Of a stretch of DNA of 49,667 bases, positions 41,317-48,459 are shown piece after piece (position 1 is the first letter of the stretch; the number at the start of each line of letters is the position of its first letter). The notes under the pieces are model-generated. The model was not told the origin of the DNA. It was given only the letters and a program-made list of their open reading frames with translations, and ran no database searches. Both the position numbers and the translations under genes were made by a program. The DNA comes from Ardenticatenaceae bacterium (GTDB lineage: Bacteria > Chloroflexota > Anaerolineae > Promineifilales > Promineifilaceae), in the NCBI GenBank assembly GCA_020634395.1, contig JACKBU010000031.1:1-49667 (forward strand). Reading direction: 5' to 3'.

Positions 41317-42306
41317 ATGAAACCCGCTATTTCCGTTATCATCCCGCACTTGAACGGCCGTCACCACCTCGACGACTGCCTGCCATCCCTGCGCCGCCAG
41401 ACGTGGCGCGATTTTGAGGTGCTGCTGGTGGACAATGGCTCCACCGACGGCACGCAGGAATATGTCGCCGCAAATTACCCGGAAGTGCGGCTGATCCAGC
41501 TGCCGCAGAACCGCGGCTTTACCGGCGCGTGCAATGCCGGCTGGCAGGCCGCCCAGGGCGAGATCATCATCCTGCTGAACAACGACACGGAAGCGGACCC
41601 GCACTGGCTGGCGGAAGTGATGGCCGCGTTTGATCGCCATCCACGCGCGGGCAGCATCGCCAGCAAAATGCTGCTCTTCGACCGGCGCGACCACCTGCAC
41701 ACGGCCGGGGATTTTTACCGCGTGGACGGCATTCCCGGCAATCGCGGCGTGTGGCAGGCCGACGTGGGCCAGTTCGACCAGGAGGAGATGGTCTTCAGCG
41801 CCTGCGGCGGCTCGTCGGCTTACCGGCGAGCGATGTTAGAAGAAATCGGCTTTCTGGACGATGATTTTTTCTTCTCGTGCGAGGATGTAGACGTAGGCTG
41901 GCGGGCGAATCTGGCGGGTTGGGAGGTTTGGTATGCACCCACGGCCGTGATCTACCACAAGCTCAAAGCCACCGGCGGGGCAGTGACGGGCAGTTATTAC
42001 GACGGCCGTAACTTCCTCTACCTCATCTGGAAAAACTACCCGGCCGGCTTGCTGCGGCAAAACTGGCGGCTCATCGCCCGCGCCCAACTGCGCATCACCC
42101 AAGAAGCGCTGCAAAACTGGCGCGGCGAAGCGGCCCGCGCCCGGCTGCGCGGCCAGTGGGCCGGGTTGTGGGGCGTCTTCAAAATGTGGCCCAAACGGAA
42201 GGCCGTCCAGGCTCTGCGCCGCCTGGACGACGAGGCTTTGCAGCGCCGCCTGACACAGCCGCCGCTTGAGCCACGAAATGCTGACGGCCGTCCTAACGCC
42301 GGTTGA
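41317..42306 (+). CDS. Family-2 glycosyltransferase (rhamnosyltransferase-like)
   Basis: 329 aa, inverting GT-A fold. SVIIPHLNGRHHLDDCLPSL start, VDNGSTDGT, PQNRGFTGACNAGWQ, the metal site LLNNDTEAD, and FFFSCEDVDVGWRANLAGW with the catalytic Asp. The C-terminal about 100 aa are a basic helical region. Family members add rhamnose or other sugars to wall or surface polysaccharides. It is in the same direction as rfbD upstream, fitting deoxysugar transfer. The acceptor is unknown. Confidence 0.88.
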   Translation: MKPAISVIIPHLNGRHHLDDCLPSLRRQTWRDFEVLLVDNGSTDGTQEYVAANYPEVRLIQLPQNRGFTGACNAGWQAAQGEIIILLNNDTEADPHWLAEVMAAFDRHPRAGSIASKMLLFDRRDHLHTAGDFYRVDGIPGNRGVWQADVGQFDQEEMVFSACGGSSAYRRAMLEEIGFLDDDFFFSCEDVDVGWRANLAGWEVWYAPTAVIYHKLKATGGAVTGSYYDGRNFLYLIWKNYPAGLLRQNWRLIARAQLRITQEALQNWRGEAARARLRGQWAGLWGVFKMWPKRKAVQALRRLDDEALQRRLTQPPLEPRNADGRPNAG

Positions 42307-42387
42307 CGGGTCATATCAGGGCGGGTAAGATTGCGATCCTGGTCTTTAGATCGGTGGAAACTGGCTATGGAAAGAAGAGAAGAAGAC

Positions 42388-43167
42388 ATGCAACCTTATC
42401 TGTCCGTCATCATCCCGGCTTACACGGAAGAAAAACGCATCGGCAAAACATTGGAGGCTGTGTACACCTATCTCGCAGGACAGCCCTTTACCTGGGAAAT
42501 GCTGGTGGTATTGGATGGGCCGACCGACAAGACCCCCCAAATCGTCGCCGATTTTGCTCAGGATAAAACCAACATACGCTGGATCGACCGCCAGCAAAAC
42601 CGGGGCAAAGGCTACACCGTGCGCCAGGGCATGCTGGCCGCCCGCGGCAAGATTCGCCTCTTCACCGACGCCGACAACTCCACCGACATGAGCCACTTCG
42701 ACCGTATGAAACCCCTGTTCGACGCTGGGGCGCACGTGGTTATCGCTTCGCGCGACGCCAAAGATGCGCCTTTGGCTCGTCAGGCAGTGCCGCAGCCCTT
42801 TTACAAGCGCTTTTTAGGCAATGCCGGCAATTTGTTCATTCAGTTGATGGTCGTACCGGGCATTTGGGATACACGCTGTGGATTTAAGGCGTTTTCAGGC
42901 GAGGCCGCCCAAAAAGTGTTTGCGGCAGCGCGCATGGATGGCTGGAGCTTTGATGATGAGGCGCTGGCGCTGGCCCGCCGCTTTGGCTACAAAATCGAGG
43001 TCGTGGGCGCAGACTGGACCGATGCCGAGGGTACGCACGTCAGCAAACTGGACTATTTCAAGAACATCGCCGAAGCGGTACGCATCCGCTGGTATTTGCT
43101 AACCGGCGTCTACAAGCGTCCGGCTAAAGCCATTGACCTTTCCCAAGTGACTATCCATCACACCTGA
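42388..43167 (+). CDS. Dolichyl-phosphate glucosyltransferase-like family-2 glycosyltransferase
   Basis: About 260 aa, of the ALG5/DPG-synthase type. SVIIPAYTEEKRIGKTLEAV, VVLDGPTDKT, NRGKGYTVRQGMLAARGKI, the metal-binding FTDADNSTD, then DTRCGFKAFSGEAA and WSFDDEALALARRFGYKI. These enzymes charge a polyprenyl phosphate with a sugar for later flipping. ATG 42388 has AGAAGAAG upstream; 42367 is an alternative, and a TTG at 42331 is unlikely. It matches the flippase-like gene at 45790 in likely pathway. No membrane helices are present in it. Confidence 0.87.
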   Translation: MQPYLSVIIPAYTEEKRIGKTLEAVYTYLAGQPFTWEMLVVLDGPTDKTPQIVADFAQDKTNIRWIDRQQNRGKGYTVRQGMLAARGKIRLFTDADNSTDMSHFDRMKPLFDAGAHVVIASRDAKDAPLARQAVPQPFYKRFLGNAGNLFIQLMVVPGIWDTRCGFKAFSGEAAQKVFAAARMDGWSFDDEALALARRFGYKIEVVGADWTDAEGTHVSKLDYFKNIAEAVRIRWYLLTGVYKRPAKAIDLSQVTIHHT

Positions 43168-43230
43168 GTGCGGAACGCGGAACAGTCACCTTGCCACCCC
43201 TACACCCCACACCCGCTCACCCCATCAAAA

Positions 43231-43857
43231 ATGGCTACCCTAGAATTTGAAACGGCCGTTCTCGCCTCCACCCCTTACCGCCACATCGCCGGGCTGGATG
43301 AGGCCGGGCGCGGCGCGCTGGCCGGGCCGGTGGTAGCGGCGGCGGTGATTTTGCCGCTGGATAATCCAGAGGCCCTGGAAGCCCTGCGCGAAGTTAACGA
43401 TTCCAAACAGTTGACGGCGAAAAAGCGGGAACTGCTGTTTGGGCTGATCACGCAGCACGCGTTAGCCTATGGCGTTGGCCTGGAACCGGCCGAAGTGATT
43501 GACGCGATCGGTATTTTGCCGGCGACGAAGCAGGCGATGTGCACGGCCGTTGCCCAGCTCACTCCTGGCGCGGAGTATTTATTAATAGACGGCCGTATCC
43601 GCCTGAAAACCCTGCCGCTCCCCCAGCAGGCCATCATCCGCGGCGACGCCCTCAGCCTGAGCATTGCCGCCGCTTCCATTCTGGCCAAAGTTACCCGCGA
43701 CCGCCTGATGATTGCTCTGGACCCCGACTTTTTGCCTTATGGTTTTGCCCGGCACAAAGGATATGGCACGGCCATGCACCTCAAAGCTCTGGCCAAGCTG
43801 GGCCCCACGCCGCACCATCGCTACTCCTTCGCCCCGCTTCGCCAAAAGCTGGTTTAG
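43231..43857 (+). CDS. rnhB: Ribonuclease HII
   Basis: Removes ribonucleotides from DNA, 208 aa. The catalytic Asp-Glu is in IAGLDEAGRGALAGPVVAAA, with DSKQLTAKKRE, a third Asp in YLLIDGRI, a fourth in AKVTRDRLM and the C-terminal HKGYGTAMH. ATG 43231 starts close to the catalytic block as usual; an upstream in-frame start at 43168 would add a His/Pro-rich leader. It relates functionally to the B12 reductase, which sets the dNTP pool. Confidence 0.93.
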   Translation: MATLEFETAVLASTPYRHIAGLDEAGRGALAGPVVAAAVILPLDNPEALEALREVNDSKQLTAKKRELLFGLITQHALAYGVGLEPAEVIDAIGILPATKQAMCTAVAQLTPGAEYLLIDGRIRLKTLPLPQQAIIRGDALSLSIAAASILAKVTRDRLMIALDPDFLPYGFARHKGYGTAMHLKALAKLGPTPHHRYSFAPLRQKLV

Positions 43858-43933
43858 TCATGCAGCAGTTTGTGCTAAGATAGGCTGCAATCAGCCGTTC
43901 TAGGTCTGGAAAACCTGTGCAACAAGGAGTAAG

Positions 43934-45040
43934 ATGGACACGTCTCTCTACCAAAATGACCCTCGCTGGAAGAACCAAAAAATCGGCCTGCAAAACAAAA
44001 TAACCATCGAACAAGTCGGCTGCATGCTCACCTGTTTCGCCATGACCGTCAACCACTTTGGCGCCAACGAAACACCGGCCAGCCTTAACGCAAGAATGAA
44101 AGCCGCCAATGGCTTCAACGGCGCCTGGATCAAAGGGGCGCAGGTGCCGCCGCAGTTCCCGCAAACCGGTGTGGAAAGGCAGTATCACGTCGAGTGCAAC
44201 GGCCAGCCGGCGCCGCTGGACCTGATTGATCAGGGTCTGGCGGAAGGATCGCTGGTCATGGTGCGGGTGGATTGGACGCCCGATGCCAACATCGACAGCC
44301 ACTGGGTGGTTATCCACGGCAAGAGGGGCGACGATTACGACATTTGGGACCCCTGGCAAAAATCGGGGGCCCCGGACACGCTGCAAGGCCGTTATGGCTA
44401 TGGGCGCAAAAAGCCGGCCGAGATTATTTTGGAAGCCATCTGGCACGGCCGTGGAAAATTCCCGAAGGAACAAAGTAAACCGGCCGAGCCGCCACCGCTG
44501 CAATCCAAGCGGGACGCGGTGGAGGCTGTGCAAAACCGGGTGTTGTCTGTCCAACCGACAGTGGCCCAATTGACCCTGCGCCGCCAGCCGGTCATCACTC
44601 AATCGAACGTCATCAAATCGCTGACGCCGGGCGACGTGCTCGTTGTGCAGGAAGCTTATCAGGCAGGCAAAGCGAAAATTGGGCAGCAGGGCCAATGGCT
44701 GGAGGTGCAGGATAGCCGCGGCGCGCAGGGCTATGTGGCGGCGTGGCTGGTAAAGCAGGTGGCAGGAGACACGGCCGTTTCCCCCCCACCTGCAGCCGTC
44801 TCGCCACCCCCCACAACGCAGCTCCAGGTAAAACCCACCACCAGCAGTCTCTCGTTTCGCAGCCAGCCCGTCGTGGCCACCAACACCTATATTCGCACCA
44901 TTTCCGCCAGCGAGACACTGACGGTGATTGAGAGCGGCGACGCGGCGGCTAAAATCGGCCAGAAGGACCAGTGGTTGCAGGTAAAAGCCGGCGATGGAAC
45001 CACCGGCTATGTAGCGGCCTGGTACGTTACCAAGGTCTGA
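43934..45040 (+). CDS. C39-like peptidase domain with two SH3b domains
   Basis: 368 aa. The N-terminal papain-like C39-type domain (about 1-160) has YQNDPRWKNQKIG, the likely nucleophile Cys in EQVGCMLTCFAM, His in DSHWVVIHGKRG and Asp in DIWDPW. Two bacterial SH3 domains follow (about 205-275 and 295-368), each ending GYVAAW(L/Y)VTK-like, with a Pro-rich linker. SH3b domains usually bind cell wall. No signal peptide is visible, so it would stay inside unless exported another way. RBS AAGGAG is clear. It may be a wall-hydrolase-like or phage-derived protein. Confidence 0.82.
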   Translation: MDTSLYQNDPRWKNQKIGLQNKITIEQVGCMLTCFAMTVNHFGANETPASLNARMKAANGFNGAWIKGAQVPPQFPQTGVERQYHVECNGQPAPLDLIDQGLAEGSLVMVRVDWTPDANIDSHWVVIHGKRGDDYDIWDPWQKSGAPDTLQGRYGYGRKKPAEIILEAIWHGRGKFPKEQSKPAEPPPLQSKRDAVEAVQNRVLSVQPTVAQLTLRRQPVITQSNVIKSLTPGDVLVVQEAYQAGKAKIGQQGQWLEVQDSRGAQGYVAAWLVKQVAGDTAVSPPPAAVSPPPTTQLQVKPTTSSLSFRSQPVVATNTYIRTISASETLTVIESGDAAAKIGQKDQWLQVKAGDGTTGYVAAWYVTKV

Positions 45041-45062
45041 CGCGGGCATTGTGAGGGAGCCA

Positions 45063-45587
45063 ATGAAACCATTTAAACGCCGCACCTATCGTGGGGTGAT
45101 CGAGCTTGGGAATGACCTGCTTTTCCCCTTGCGCAACCGGGCCGAATTGAAGCAGGCCATGCGCGGGGATTTGGTGTCGTTTGCGTTTCGCGAGCGGTTG
45201 ATGCTGGCGGTAACGGCCGTCAACGACTGCCGCTACTGTTCTTACTTCCATGCCAAAGAAGCCCTCAAAGCCGACCTTCCCGAAGCGGAAATCCGCCACA
45301 TGCAAGACGGCATAGTCGACCAGGCGCCGGCAGAAGAACTACCCGCCTTGCTGTATGCGCAGCATTGGGCAGAAAGCAATGCCCGGCCAGATCCCGCTGC
45401 CCGCCAAAAGCTGGTGGACACCTACGGCCCAGAAAAAGCGGAAGCCATTGAAACGATCCTGCGCATGATCCGTACCGGCAACCTGTTGGGCAACACCGCC
45501 GACTATATCCTCTTCCGGCTGTCCTTCGGCCGCTGGGGCAAGACAGAGCGCGAGAAACTATCAACTCCAGATCGGTCTAATTTTTGA
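45063..45587 (+). CDS. AhpD-like/carboxymuconolactone decarboxylase-family protein
   Basis: A 174-aa helical protein with the redox motif C-x-x-C-x3-H in NDCRYCSYFHAKEAL, the alkylhydroperoxidase AhpD signature. Its role is antioxidant or an unknown thiol chemistry. ATG 45063 follows GAGGGAG and is taken over 45051. The C-terminal 60 aa (LVDTYGPEKAEAIETILRMI) are a longer tail than in AhpD. It starts 22 bp after the C39-like gene, likely the same transcript. Terminator at 45608-45648. Confidence 0.85.
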   Translation: MKPFKRRTYRGVIELGNDLLFPLRNRAELKQAMRGDLVSFAFRERLMLAVTAVNDCRYCSYFHAKEALKADLPEAEIRHMQDGIVDQAPAEELPALLYAQHWAESNARPDPAARQKLVDTYGPEKAEAIETILRMIRTGNLLGNTADYILFRLSFGRWGKTEREKLSTPDRSNF

Positions 45588-45607
45588 GGATTGAACCAAT
45601 CCCCTGT

Positions 45608-45648
45608 GGAAGAAAACACGGCCGTACGGCCGTGTCTTTTTTTCTTCC
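45608..45648 (+). terminator. Terminator built from two fused ACGGCCGT motifs
   Basis: GGAAGAAAACACGGCCGT (45608-45625) and ACGGCCGTGTCTTTTTTT then CTTCC (to 45648). Two octamers abut as ACGGCCGTACGGCCGT, giving a long stem followed by seven T. It sits 21 bp after the AhpD-like stop. Confidence 0.85.
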
Positions 45649-45700
45649 CCATCAACCTGATACAATTGCGCCTTTCACGCCGCTGGCGTGTAGAAGGAAT

Positions 45701-45777
45701 AGTTGGTCAGGTTTGTTGGTTGGTTGGGTTTGCCAAGCCAACGTAACCAACCAACAAACGAACAAACTGACCAACCT
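45701..45777. repeat. GGTTTGTTGGTTGG / CCAACCAACAAAC hairpin repeat
   Basis: AGTTGGTCAGGTTTGTTGGT and so on pairs with ACCAACCAACAAACGAACAA then ACTGACCAACCT. It directly precedes the RBS and TTG start of the flippase-like gene. An in-frame reading upstream of that start would translate this repeat. Same family as 38017-38103. Confidence 0.85.
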
Positions 45778-45789
45778 CCGAGGCAACTC

Positions 45790-46815
45790 TTGAAGAAACG
45801 AACCATCTGGCTTGGCGCGGCCGTTCTCATCAGCGCCGTTTTTTTATGGCTGGCCCTGAAAGGGCTAAATCTGGCCGAAGTATGGGGCGACATGCGCAGC
45901 GCCAACTACTGGTGGCTGATACCGAGCGTGGCCATTTACTTTGTAGCCGTGTGGGCGCGCACCTGGCGCTGGGACTACATGCTGCGGCCGCTCAAGCACA
46001 TCCCAGTCCCCCGCCTCTTTCCCGTGGTGGTGATTGGCTACATGGGCAACAACGTCTACCCCTTTCGCGCCGGGGAAGTGCTGCGTTCCTTCGTGCTCTA
46101 CCGGCGCGAAGAAGTCGCCATGAGCGCCAGCATGGCAACGGTGATCGTCGAGCGGGTGTTCGACGGGCTGGTGATGCTGATTTTTGTGTTTGTGGCCCTG
46201 CCGTTTACGCCCATTCCGGGGGATGACGGCCGTATCCAATCCATCGTCACCTTCGCCAGCGTCGCCTTCTTCGCCGCCCTCGTCCTTTTCTTTGCCCTGG
46301 CAGCCATGCCCGACCGCTTCTACCGGCTGGCCCAATGGGGCCTCGGTCTGACCGGCAGCCTGCTTACCGAAAAAGGCCGCGAGAGCCTGTTAGGCATCTT
46401 GCAGCGCTTCCTCACCGGGCTGGAATCCCTGCGCAGCTTCCGCAACGTCCTGATGATCTTTTTCATTTCCGTCATCATCTGGCTGCTGGAAACGGTGAAA
46501 TACTGGTTCGTGATGCACGCCTTCAACTTTCAGGTCAGCTTTTTTGCCCTGATGCTCATGAACGGCGTCGTCAACCTGGCCACCACGCTGCCCTCCGCGC
46601 CCGGCTACGTGGGCACGTTTGACGAACCGGGCATCGAGGTGCTGAAGCTCTACGGCGTGCCGCAAAATACGGCCGCGGCCTATACTCTGGTGCTGCACGC
46701 CGCTTTATGGCTGCCCATCACACTTTTGGGCTTCTACTACATGATCCGCGAAGGCTTGAGCTGGTCGGACATTGGCAGGGCAGCGGAGATGAAGGAAGGG
46801 GAGCCAATCGTGTAA
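45790..46815 (+). CDS. Lysylphosphatidylglycerol-synthase-TM/flippase-like membrane protein
   Basis: 341 aa with about eight membrane helices (UPF0104/AglD2-like). VVIGYMGNNVYPFRAGEVLR is the signature region. RFTIPS-type sites are replaced by VNLATTLPSAPGYVGTFDEPG near the C-terminus, typical of this family. The TTG at 45790 is preceded by GAGG; an earlier GTG at 45703 would translate the hairpin repeat and is rejected. Family members transfer or flip lipid-linked groups. It precedes the FAD oxidoreductase in the same direction. Confidence 0.85.
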   Translation: MKKRTIWLGAAVLISAVFLWLALKGLNLAEVWGDMRSANYWWLIPSVAIYFVAVWARTWRWDYMLRPLKHIPVPRLFPVVVIGYMGNNVYPFRAGEVLRSFVLYRREEVAMSASMATVIVERVFDGLVMLIFVFVALPFTPIPGDDGRIQSIVTFASVAFFAALVLFFALAAMPDRFYRLAQWGLGLTGSLLTEKGRESLLGILQRFLTGLESLRSFRNVLMIFFISVIIWLLETVKYWFVMHAFNFQVSFFALMLMNGVVNLATTLPSAPGYVGTFDEPGIEVLKLYGVPQNTAAAYTLVLHAALWLPITLLGFYYMIREGLSWSDIGRAAEMKEGEPIV

Positions 46816-46820
46816 TTTAT

Positions 46821-46858
46821 GATGCGTGATGCGTAAATCTTCTCACGCATCACGCATC
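46821..46858. repeat. Perfect 14-bp inverted repeat GATGCGTGATGCGT
   Basis: GATGCGTGATGCGT (46821-46834) and ACGCATCACGCATC (46845-46858) with a 10-nt loop, between the membrane protein stop and the FAD gene. No U-run. Same family as 15020 and 18285. Confidence 0.9.
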
Positions 46859-46875
46859 AACTCTGGGGTTTTTCT

Positions 46876-48186
46876 ATGCAGATCGCCATCATCGGAGCCG
46901 GAATTGCCGGCCTCTCAGCGGCTTATGATTTACTGGCCGCCGGACATCAAGTCACCCTCTACGAAGCGACGGACCACACCGGCGGGTTGGCCTCCGGGTT
47001 TAAGGATGAAACCTGGGAGTGGCCGCTGGAGAAGTTCTACCATCATATTTTCCAGTCGGATAAGGCCATCATCCAACTGGTGGAAGAACTGGGCTTCAGC
47101 GACAAGTTGTTTTTCCCCCGCCCCACCACGTCGGTGATTTACGAGGGGAAGATTGTGCCCTTCGATTCGCCGCTGCGCTGGATTACCTTTCCCGGCTTCA
47201 ACTTGCTCGACGTGGCCCGCTTTGGGCTGGTGAGCGCCTATTTGCGCTTCACCAAGCCGTGGCGCAAGCTGGAGCAGGAAACGGCCGATGCCTGGCTGCG
47301 CCGCTGGTATGGCAAAAAAATCTACGAATTAACCTGGCGGCCGCTGCTGATTGGCAAGTTTGGGCCGTATTACCAGGAGGTGAACATGGCCTGGATGTGG
47401 GCGCGGCTGCACGTGCGCACGCCGAAGCTGGGCTATTTTGCGGGCGGGTTTCAGGCGTTTATCGACTGCTTAACGGCCGTGGTACAGCAGCGCGGCGGCC
47501 AGATTTTGCTCAATACGCCGGTCAGCGGGATTGCCCAGGGGGAAAACGGCCGTCTCACCCTCTCCACCCCCGCCGCCCAAACCCAGTACGACCGCATTCT
47601 GGCGACCACCTCGCCCCACCTGCTCTCCCGGCTGGCCCCCGACCTGCCCGCCGACTACCTGGGGCAGCTTCTGAACTTGAAAAGCATGGGGGCGGTGGTG
47701 CTGACGTTGGCGCTGAAACGGCCGTTACTCCCCGACCACCTCACCTACTGGCTCAACATCCCGGCCAGCTCGCCCGATAAAACGCAAAACGACATCCCCT
47801 TCCTGGCCCTGGTGGAGCATACCAACTACGTCAGCCCGGAACATTATGGCGGCGACCACATCGTCTACTGCGGCGACTATGTGACGCCCGATCACCCTTA
47901 TTTCCAGATGTCCGACGCGGCCCTGACCGACCTGTTTACCGGCGTACTGGCCCAAATCAACCCCGATTTCCGGCCCGACTGGGTGCGCCGGAGCTGGGTC
48001 TTCCGCGAAAAGTACGCCCAGCCGGTGCCTCTGCTCAACCATTCCGCCCACATCCCGGATATACGCACGCCGCTGCCCGGCCTCTACTTCGCCAGCATGA
48101 GCCAGGTTTATCCCTGGGACCGGGGTACAAACTACGCCGTAGAAATCGGCCGTCGCGCCGCGCAGATGCTAGCTGTCAGCAGTTAG
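46876..48186 (+). CDS. FAD/NAD(P)-dependent amine-oxidase-family oxidoreductase
   Basis: 436 aa. N-terminal dinucleotide fold AIIGAGIAGLSAAYDLLAAG with YEATDHTGGLASG, the FAD pyrophosphate site of protoporphyrinogen oxidase/UDP-galactopyranose mutase-like enzymes. The C-terminus reads GLYFASMSQVYPWDRGTNYA, the second FAD contact. The substrate is not clear; the neighbours (glycosyltransferases, sugar nucleotide dehydrogenase) suggest a sugar or isoprenoid-linked step. The ATG has no strong RBS. The gene ends in the AGCTGTCAGC repeat. Confidence 0.82.
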   Translation: MQIAIIGAGIAGLSAAYDLLAAGHQVTLYEATDHTGGLASGFKDETWEWPLEKFYHHIFQSDKAIIQLVEELGFSDKLFFPRPTTSVIYEGKIVPFDSPLRWITFPGFNLLDVARFGLVSAYLRFTKPWRKLEQETADAWLRRWYGKKIYELTWRPLLIGKFGPYYQEVNMAWMWARLHVRTPKLGYFAGGFQAFIDCLTAVVQQRGGQILLNTPVSGIAQGENGRLTLSTPAAQTQYDRILATTSPHLLSRLAPDLPADYLGQLLNLKSMGAVVLTLALKRPLLPDHLTYWLNIPASSPDKTQNDIPFLALVEHTNYVSPEHYGGDHIVYCGDYVTPDHPYFQMSDAALTDLFTGVLAQINPDFRPDWVRRSWVFREKYAQPVPLLNHSAHIPDIRTPLPGLYFASMSQVYPWDRGTNYAVEIGRRAAQMLAVSS

Positions 48187-48222
48187 CTGTCAGCAGTTAG
48201 CTGTCAGCTGTTAGCTGTTAGC
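48171..48222. repeat. Tandem AGCTGTCAGCAGTT repeat at gene end
   Basis: Three 14-bp units AGCTGTCAG(C)(A/T)GTT and a partial fourth (AGCTGTTAGC). The first covers the last codons and stop of the FAD oxidoreductase. The rest of the 273-bp spacer to 48459 shows no gene. Confidence 0.85.
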
Positions 48223-48459
48223 AAGACGTGCATCCTTCCGGCTTACAGCCCATAGCTTTCTCACCGGGCAAACGTAGAAGTTAAGTACCAATGTAAGCTG
48301 GTGGGGTTAGCGTAAATAGCGTATCTTTAACACGATACCATGAGTCATTATATACGAAGATAACCACCGCACGATTGAGGATACCGGAGCAATTCGCCTG
48401 GTGTCCTTTTCGTTGTGTGTAGCTAAAATTGCAAAGATTGCAGACAAGGAGTGTTTCGC

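Larger units (their letters stand above)
814..47725. repeat. Highly iterated palindrome ACGGCCGT (dispersed, about 110 copies)
   Basis: The self-complementary octamer ACGGCCGT recurs across the window. I counted about 112 copies by eye, the first at 814 and the last at 47718, often extended to AAACGGCCGTTT (24043, 26100, 23306, 23336). From base composition only one or two would be expected. Copies lie in coding sequence on both strands, where they read ACG-GCC-GTN (Thr-Ala-Val), N-Gly-Arg or Arg-Pro, and in spacers. None was seen in the IS21 element (18576-21153) or the AT-rich lipoprotein gene (15780-17150). The behaviour resembles the HIP1 palindrome of cyanobacteria. The function is unknown, and the core CGGCCG could be a methylation or protein-binding target. 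Confidence 0.9.

Noticed and set aside
43895..43916. CTAGGTCTGGAAAACCTG resembling 15729-15746
   Set aside because: Too short and only two copies seen; not enough to call a repeat family.
43781..45085. 434-codon minus-strand frame opposite the C39-like/SH3b gene
   Set aside because: No motif or RBS; the plus strand has a strong RBS and recognisable domains.
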